From contig NZ_RCYB01000073.1 in the NCBI RefSeq assembly GCF_004168205.1, positions 1 through 10,379 of the forward strand: a stretch of 10,379 nucleotides of DNA. The letters are read 5' to 3'. Made by a program: the position numbers and the translations under genes. The notes under the pieces are model-generated. The model was not told the origin of the DNA. It saw nothing but the letters and a program-made list of their open reading frames with translations, and searched no databases. Source of the DNA: Catenibacterium sp. co_0103 (lineage in GTDB: Bacteria > Bacillota_I > Bacilli_A > Erysipelotrichales > Coprobacillaceae). Positions 6,822 through 10,379 of the stretch are shown here, piece by piece. Each line of letters begins with the position of its first letter. Within the stretch, counting starts at the first letter, position 1.

Positions 6822-6848
6822 ATTCGGCTTTTTGTTATTTTGCCGAAT
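6822..6848. repeat. Inverted repeat ATTCGGC / GCCGAAT
   Basis: A perfect 7-bp inverted repeat (6822-6828 with 6842-6848) around a 13-nt T-rich loop. Neither strand has a clear U-run after it, so it is a poor intrinsic terminator. It lies about 85 bases past the rpiR stop. Confidence 0.45.
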
Positions 6849-6896
6849 TTCAATTAAATTATAGCTATTATACGTTCACAAGTCGCTCACATCATA

Positions 6897-6932
6897 CAAA
6901 AACAGACAACCATCTAGACTGTCCATCCTGTT
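6897..6932 (-). terminator. Possible terminator of rpiR
   Basis: On the minus strand AACAG and ACA pair with TGT and CTGTT (6928-6932 and 6920-6922 with 6901-6908), with a 5-nt bulge on one arm, followed by GTTTTTGTATG. It starts just beyond the rpiR stop codon. The bulge and short U-run make it a weak candidate. Confidence 0.35.
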
Positions 6933-6933
6933 A

Positions 6934-7785
6934 TTATCTTTTATCTACCGCAAACATTTCTTCACACTTGATCATGGATTTATGTGAGTTTTCTATCATT
7001 TCTGTCAAGAACAAGAAGATAATCTCTATCACTGTACTTGCTGAAACTCTAGAGAAACAGAATTCATCAAGGAAAAGTTTTTCACGTGTGGCAGTTGTTA
7101 TATGATATTGTACTTCTTCACCAATCGCTGAGTGAGGACTATTAGTAATACCTATTGTCATTGCTTTATTGTTATTTGCGATTTTAACTGCTTCTAATAC
7201 TTTATCGGATTCTCCAGAGTTACTGATGGCTATTAAGACATCTCCCTTACCTAAAGTAAAAGAGTAAGAGAGCTGAGTTTCCCAGATCGTTCCTGCAGTT
7301 GTTGGTATACCTAATTCATTGAACTTAAAAGCTGCATCAATGGCTACAGGAATCGTATTTCCTACTGCTATCACCTGCACTCTAGATGAATCTCTAATAC
7401 CCTCTAAAATCGCTTTAAATTCGTCTGTATTGATCTGATTTACTGTCTGTTTGAGTTCAGTAATCTTATTTGCGAGAATATTCTGTAAAGACTGTGGAAT
7501 ATTATCTACTGAAATATCATTAGATACTTCTCCACTCTTATGTGTATCTACAAGTTCCTGAGCTAAAGATATTTTTAACTGAGCAAAACCTTTTAAACCC
7601 ACCTTACGACAAAATCTTGATACAGATGCAATAGACACATCACTTATTTCTGCAAGTTCAGATACAGTCATATCAACTACTTTTTTAGGATTATTAAGTA
7701 TGAACTTCGCAATCTTCTTTTCTGCATCAAATAATTGATCATAAAGGACAGTAATGCAATCTAATACGCTTTGTGACTGATTCAT
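6934..7785 (-). CDS. RpiR-family (HTH plus SIS domain) transcriptional regulator
   Basis: Transcription factor that senses a phosphorylated sugar. The N-terminal HTH_6 domain (about 1-77) contains the helix-turn-helix VSELAEISDV and on to SRFCRKVG (41-63). The C-terminal SIS sugar-phosphate-binding domain (about 135-235) includes VQVIAVGNT and the ISNSGES loop (187-193) that contacts the phosphate. The start is placed at 7785, giving 283 aa: the RBS AAAGGAG (7794-7800) lies 8 bases upstream of this ATG, whereas the in-frame ATG at 7803 overlaps the RBS itself. The ligand cannot be read from sequence. Its promoter shares an exact 12-bp motif with the fru promoter, so fructose-phosphate control of fruKA is a reasonable inference; hexosamine or other sugar phosphates are equally usual for the family. 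Confidence 0.92.
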   Translation of the reverse strand: MNQSQSVLDCITVLYDQLFDAEKKIAKFILNNPKKVVDMTVSELAEISDVSIASVSRFCRKVGLKGFAQLKISLAQELVDTHKSGEVSNDISVDNIPQSLQNILANKITELKQTVNQINTDEFKAILEGIRDSSRVQVIAVGNTIPVAIDAAFKFNELGIPTTAGTIWETQLSYSFTLGKGDVLIAISNSGESDKVLEAVKIANNNKAMTIGITNSPHSAIGEEVQYHITTATREKLFLDEFCFSRVSASTVIEIIFLFLTEMIENSHKSMIKCEEMFAVDKR

Positions 7786-7824
7786 TTGATTTTCTCCTTT
7801 CATAATGAAATTCCTTACATCGTC

Positions 7825-7856
7825 ATGTTAACACAAAAAAATAATTTACACAATTA
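7825..7856 (-). promoter_or_regulatory. Promoter of rpiR with overlapping candidate operator
   Basis: The -35 is TTGTGT (7848-7853) and the -10 is TAACAT (7825-7830), with a 17-bp spacer and a TG one base before the -10 (extended -10). TTTACACAATTA (7845-7856 on the plus strand) covers the -35 and is identical to 4033-4044 upstream of fruK, an arrangement suited to autorepression. A further GTGAAAATATGTG lies upstream on the minus strand at about 7867-7880. Confidence 0.55.
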
Positions 7857-7893
7857 CCTAAATCTATCACATATTTTCACAATAAATATATGT

Positions 7894-7925
7894 AAAATAA
7901 AAGGAGGTTGATTATTCAACTTCCT
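7894..7925 (-). terminator. Intrinsic terminator overlapping the PqqD-like stop codon
   Basis: On the minus strand AGGAAGTTGA pairs with TCAACCTCCT (7916-7925 with 7902-7911) with a single A-C mismatch and a 4-nt loop that contains part of the stop codon; TTTTATTTT follows. The last codons therefore form the terminator stem. Confidence 0.8.
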
Positions 7926-8220
7926 TAATTAAACCATGAGCGACAAAATCATTGATGAATGACAATACATCAATTCTGATTGTTCCTTCAGGGTCTTCAT
8001 ATTCTTTATATACTTCATCTAATACTTCATCATAAGTCACTGGATGATCAAAGAGTTTCCATAAAAAGACACTTGTTTCATTCAATGAAATAATAGAGTT
8101 AGATAATTCTGTATTTTCTCCTACTGGTACAAGTACTGCTTCCCCAGCAATTTCTCTTAAAATGAAATCTTCATCTCTGATGAACTTGATACCATGTATA
8201 TCTCTTGTATTCTGTTCCAT
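7912..8220 (-). CDS. PqqD-like protein (RiPP recognition element fold), orphan
   Basis: 102-aa protein of the PqqD family, small winged-helix proteins that usually bind the leader of a peptide precursor and present it to a modifying enzyme, commonly a radical-SAM protein. The pattern is characteristic: REIAGEAVLVPVGE (22-35) for the beta hairpin, then ISLNETSVFLWKLFD (44-58), then VTYDEVLDEVYKEYE (61-75), and a closing helix SFINDFVAHGLIKEVE (87-102). It is downstream of the sugar dehydratase and overlaps it by one base (TAATG), with RBS TAGGAGG in the end of that gene, so the two are made together. No radical-SAM enzyme or obvious small precursor is adjacent. In some Bacillota and Bacteroidota, PqqD-like proteins occur near polysaccharide genes without known function; that context fits better here. 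Confidence 0.85.
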   Translation of the reverse strand: MEQNTRDIHGIKFIRDEDFILREIAGEAVLVPVGENTELSNSIISLNETSVFLWKLFDHPVTYDEVLDEVYKEYEDPEGTIRIDVLSFINDFVAHGLIKEVE

Positions 8221-10088
8221 TATTTTCCTCCTAATTCTGGATGATAAGTAGAGACAATCTTGCGTACTTCATCACGGATTGTATCTTGATGCATATCATC
8301 AATCGTACCTCTTAGATGATGTAATTGTTCAAAATAAACTTCTTCATCAAAATCTAGAGGATGACCAATGAAAATAGAACCATTCTCTGTCTTCTGTAAA
8401 CCTTCTTCATCCATTAATAATTCTTCATATAGTTTTTCTCCAGGTCTTAGTCCTGTATAGATGATTGGAATATCTACATCAGGAGTAACGCCAGATAACT
8501 TAATTAGATTTCTTGCTAGATCATCAATCTTAACCGGTTCACCCATATCTAGGACAAATATTTCTCCACCTTTCGCAAATATACCTGCCTGCATAACTAG
8601 TGATACAGCTTCTGGAATAGTCATGAAATAACGGATAATATTCTTATCAGTCACTGTCACAGGTCCACCATGTGCAATCTGCTTCTTAAATAAAGGAATA
8701 ACAGAACCATTAGATCCTAATACATTCCCAAATCTTACAGCTGTAAATACTGTACTAGAATGACGGCTGAATGCCTGAATAATCATCTCACACATACGTT
8801 TACTTGCACCCATGATATTGGTTGGATTAACCGCTTTATCTGTAGAAATCTGTACAAAACGCTTGACATTATACTTATCTGCGGCTCTTACGACATTCAA
8901 AGTACCAAAGACATTGTTTTTAATTGCTTCATTAGGAGAATCTTCCATAAGTGGCACATGCTTATGGGCGGCTGCATGATACACCACTTCTGGTCTTAAT
9001 TCATTAAATAAAGCATCAATTTTTTCTCCATCACGAATAGATGCAATACGCACATCTAGTTTCAATTCTGGATGCGCATTTCTTAATTCCATCTGAATAT
9101 CATAGGCATTATTCTCATAAATATCTACAATAATTAATTTGCTTGGATGTCTCGCAGCAACCTGTCTACATAACTCACTACCAATAGATCCTCCGCCACC
9201 AGTCACCATAACTGTTCTATTTTCTACATATGAGGCAATCTGATTCATATTAACTGAAATCTGATCTCTTCCTAGAAGGTCTTCAATCTCAACATTTCTA
9301 AGCTTAGAAACCTTCACTTCCCCATTCATCAACTGATAAATACCTGGCAGAATCTTGATCTTACATCCTGTATTATTACAGATATTCATCAATTCTCTTC
9401 TTTGATTGATAGATACAGATGGTAATGCAATATAAATCTCATCTACCTTATACTTCTTAACCATTTCTCCAATGGCATCCCTATTACCCGCAACCGGTAC
9501 ATCATTCATATAATAACCCTGTTTAAGCGGATCATCATCAATGAAGCATACAACCTTCATTGGAAGATGCGAACTTCTCTTGATTTCTCTAAGAAGCATA
9601 TTACCTGCTTCCCCAGCTCCTATAATCATTACATTGATTAAATGCTTGTCCTGTTCAAATAGTGGACTGTCATTTTTCATTGAGCGCATTCCACGATATA
9701 AGAAACGCAAAGTAGAACTCAATATAAGAAGCATACATGGTTCAAGAATAAACCATGAACGTGGCAGTTCTACCCTTAATACAAATACATAGAGAAGCAT
9801 TCTGAAAAAATCAGAACAGATAACGGCTAGAAGCAATCGTCTGACCTCTACAATAGAAGCATACCTCCACATACTTTTATAAAACCTAAATACATAATAA
9901 ACAACAAGTGTAATTAATATATCAATCCCAAAAATCTCTAAATAATTATTCCATACCCACCAATCAATCTTGAACTCCATTCTTGTAAAAATGGCTACAA
10001 ACGAAGCAAGTACGGTAAACATCGCATCTAAGATCATCAAGAACAACATACGCTGATACATCACTCGATTCTCTTTAAACCTGTGCAT
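8220..10088 (-). CDS. Membrane nucleoside-diphosphate-sugar 4,6-dehydratase (CapD/PglF/WbpM type)
   Basis: NAD-dependent enzyme expected to convert UDP-N-acetylglucosamine to a UDP-4-keto-6-deoxy sugar at the cytoplasmic face of the membrane, for capsule, exopolysaccharide or glycoprotein glycans. About four membrane segments fill residues 14-127. A Rossmann-like domain (about 150-265, GAGEAG at 157-162) follows, then the catalytic SDR domain (about 290-585) with TGGGGSIGSE (296-305), HAAAHKHVP (371-379) and STDKAVNPTNIMGASK (415-430). Met426 replaces the tyrosine of the usual YxxxK, keeping Lys430; this substitution marks the large membrane dehydratases. The start is placed at 10088 (622 aa), because AAGGAAGGG lies just upstream of it, while the longer frame from 10127 has no RBS. 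The substrate is inferred from the family. It is the first gene of a two-gene operon with the PqqD-like protein. Confidence 0.92.
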   Translation of the reverse strand: MHRFKENRVMYQRMLFLMILDAMFTVLASFVAIFTRMEFKIDWWVWNNYLEIFGIDILITLVVYYVFRFYKSMWRYASIVEVRRLLLAVICSDFFRMLLYVFVLRVELPRSWFILEPCMLLILSSTLRFLYRGMRSMKNDSPLFEQDKHLINVMIIGAGEAGNMLLREIKRSSHLPMKVVCFIDDDPLKQGYYMNDVPVAGNRDAIGEMVKKYKVDEIYIALPSVSINQRRELMNICNNTGCKIKILPGIYQLMNGEVKVSKLRNVEIEDLLGRDQISVNMNQIASYVENRTVMVTGGGGSIGSELCRQVAARHPSKLIIVDIYENNAYDIQMELRNAHPELKLDVRIASIRDGEKIDALFNELRPEVVYHAAAHKHVPLMEDSPNEAIKNNVFGTLNVVRAADKYNVKRFVQISTDKAVNPTNIMGASKRMCEMIIQAFSRHSSTVFTAVRFGNVLGSNGSVIPLFKKQIAHGGPVTVTDKNIIRYFMTIPEAVSLVMQAGIFAKGGEIFVLDMGEPVKIDDLARNLIKLSGVTPDVDIPIIYTGLRPGEKLYEELLMDEEGLQKTENGSIFIGHPLDFDEEVYFEQLHHLRGTIDDMHQDTIRDEVRKIVSTYHPELGGK

Positions 10089-10117
10089 TTTATCCCTTCC
10101 TTTTTTTGTCAATGTAC

Positions 10118-10146
10118 AAATTACCATTTATTTGTAAACTCGTCAA
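10118..10146 (-). promoter_or_regulatory. Promoter of the dehydratase-pqqD operon
   Basis: TTGACG (10141-10146) and TAATTT (10118-10123) on the minus strand, 17-bp spacer, with TG one base before the -10 (extended -10). A second overlapping pair, TTTACA with TACATT, is also possible. The predicted start near 10111 lies downstream of the ATG at 10127, which supports the start codon at 10088. Confidence 0.6.
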
Positions 10147-10195
10147 TATACCCTACATAAAACTTTTATTTGAATACCCACAAACCACAGGTCAG

Positions 10196-10211
10196 TGAAA
10201 ATTAAATTTCA
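10196..10211. promoter_or_regulatory. Near-palindrome TGAAA-N6-TTTCA in the divergent intergenic region
   Basis: TGAAAATTAAATTTCA is a 16-bp palindrome with one mismatched pair, lying between two divergent promoters. TGAAA/TTTCA arms occur in operators of several bacterial regulators, including some RpiR proteins. No regulator can be assigned from this alone. Confidence 0.3.
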
Positions 10212-10246
10212 GAAGCACCGATTAAACGGCGTTCATGAAGCTGAAC

Positions 10247-10300
10247 CGGACACATGAATTTCCCATCTGTTCTATAATTAGATTAGAAATTAGATGGAGG
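10247..10300 (+). promoter_or_regulatory. Promoter and RBS of the right-edge gene
   Basis: A consensus -10 TATAAT (10273-10278) has only a weak -35 match upstream (around GGACAC, 10248-10253). The RBS GGAGG (10296-10300) ends 9 bases before the ATG at 10310. The RBS and -10 together support a real start. Confidence 0.5.
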
Positions 10301-10309
10301 TATAATCAT

Positions 10310-10379
10310 ATGTCAAACAAAGTATTAAAGCCTAAGAAAGCTTCTCTTTATCAGTTCACTCAGAAATATTCCAACAATA
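10310..10379 (+). CDS. Partial gene cut by the window edge, function unknown
   Basis: An open frame of 23 codons, beginning MSNKVLKPKKASLYQF, runs off the right end. It is supported by GGAGG at a good distance and by a TATAAT box upstream. It is divergent from the dehydratase operon. The basic N-terminus is too short to assign a family. A mobile-element or DNA-binding protein is possible, but nothing visible proves it. Confidence 0.55.
   Translation, partial: MSNKVLKPKKASLYQFTQKYSNN

Noticed and set aside
4814..6933. Target-site duplication flanking the IS110 element
   Set aside because: No convincing direct repeat was found on the two sides. The family often leaves none or only a dinucleotide core, so the boundaries stay open.
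6788..7105. 105-codon plus-strand frame reaching into the end of rpiR
   Set aside because: Over half is antisense to the regulator's C-terminus. There is no RBS and the composition is unlike a real protein.
8760..9792. Plus-strand open frames at 8760-8999 and 9541-9792
   Set aside because: They are antisense to well-conserved parts of the dehydratase, with cysteine- and histidine-rich unlikely proteins and no start signals.
10089..10127. 13-residue N-terminal extension of the dehydratase from the ATG at 10127
   Set aside because: No RBS precedes that ATG and the predicted transcript starts downstream of it. The ATG at 10088 has AAGGAAGGG at a normal distance.
1..10379. CRISPR arrays, tRNA or rRNA genes
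   Set aside because: No regularly spaced direct repeats, no cloverleaf with a T-loop GTTCRANNC, and no rRNA-like stretch were seen.

Overview
The window reads as a low-GC Bacillota chromosome. Codons are A/T-rich, ribosome binding sites are strong and purine-rich, promoters are sigma-A type, and intrinsic hairpin-plus-U terminators are common. A fructose PTS operon, an RpiR-type regulator and an EcsC-family protein would suit a gut Erysipelotrichales-like firmicute, but that placement is an inference. Apart from the IS110 transposase and a partial gene at the right edge, every gene lies on the minus strand.

From the left: (1) a 156-aa protein of unknown function (89-559) with its own promoter, a very strong RBS and its own terminator; (2) a gene-free stretch (560-1124) holding a minus-strand terminator and a probable decayed IS200/IS605-type element bounded by two hairpins with the same apex; (3) the fruK-fruA operon (3942 down to 1125), a 1-phosphofructokinase followed one base later by a fused EIIABC fructose permease, driven by a near-consensus promoter; (4) an EcsC-family membrane-associated protein (4139-4813) with a long-stem terminator that isolates it from fruK; (5) an IS110-family insertion (transposase 5121-6521) with a structured 5' non-coding segment that may encode the bridge RNA, and a palindrome-rich 3' flank; (6) an RpiR/SIS-domain regulator (6934-7785); (7) a two-gene operon in which a membrane UDP-sugar 4,6-dehydratase of the CapD/PglF type (8220-10088) is coupled through a TAATG junction to an orphan PqqD-like protein (7912-8220); (8) a divergent gene starting at 10310 and cut by the window edge.

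How the parts work together: FruA imports and phosphorylates fructose to fructose-1-phosphate, and FruK converts this to fructose-1,6-bisphosphate. The RpiR protein is a candidate regulator of that operon, because the two promoters share an exact 12-bp motif and related AT-rich sites. The dehydratase would make a UDP-4-keto-6-deoxy sugar for a surface glycan, and the PqqD-like protein is made with it without any radical-SAM partner in view. Two mobile elements have reshaped the region. The IS605-like remnant appears to have landed between the fruA stop codon and the operon's original terminator, and the IS110 element lies between the EcsC and rpiR genes.

The best candidate for an unusual system is the IS110 element with its putative bridge RNA. 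It belongs to a known class, and its RNA and ends could not be proved from sequence reading alone. The orphan PqqD with a sugar dehydratase is the least explained gene pairing.
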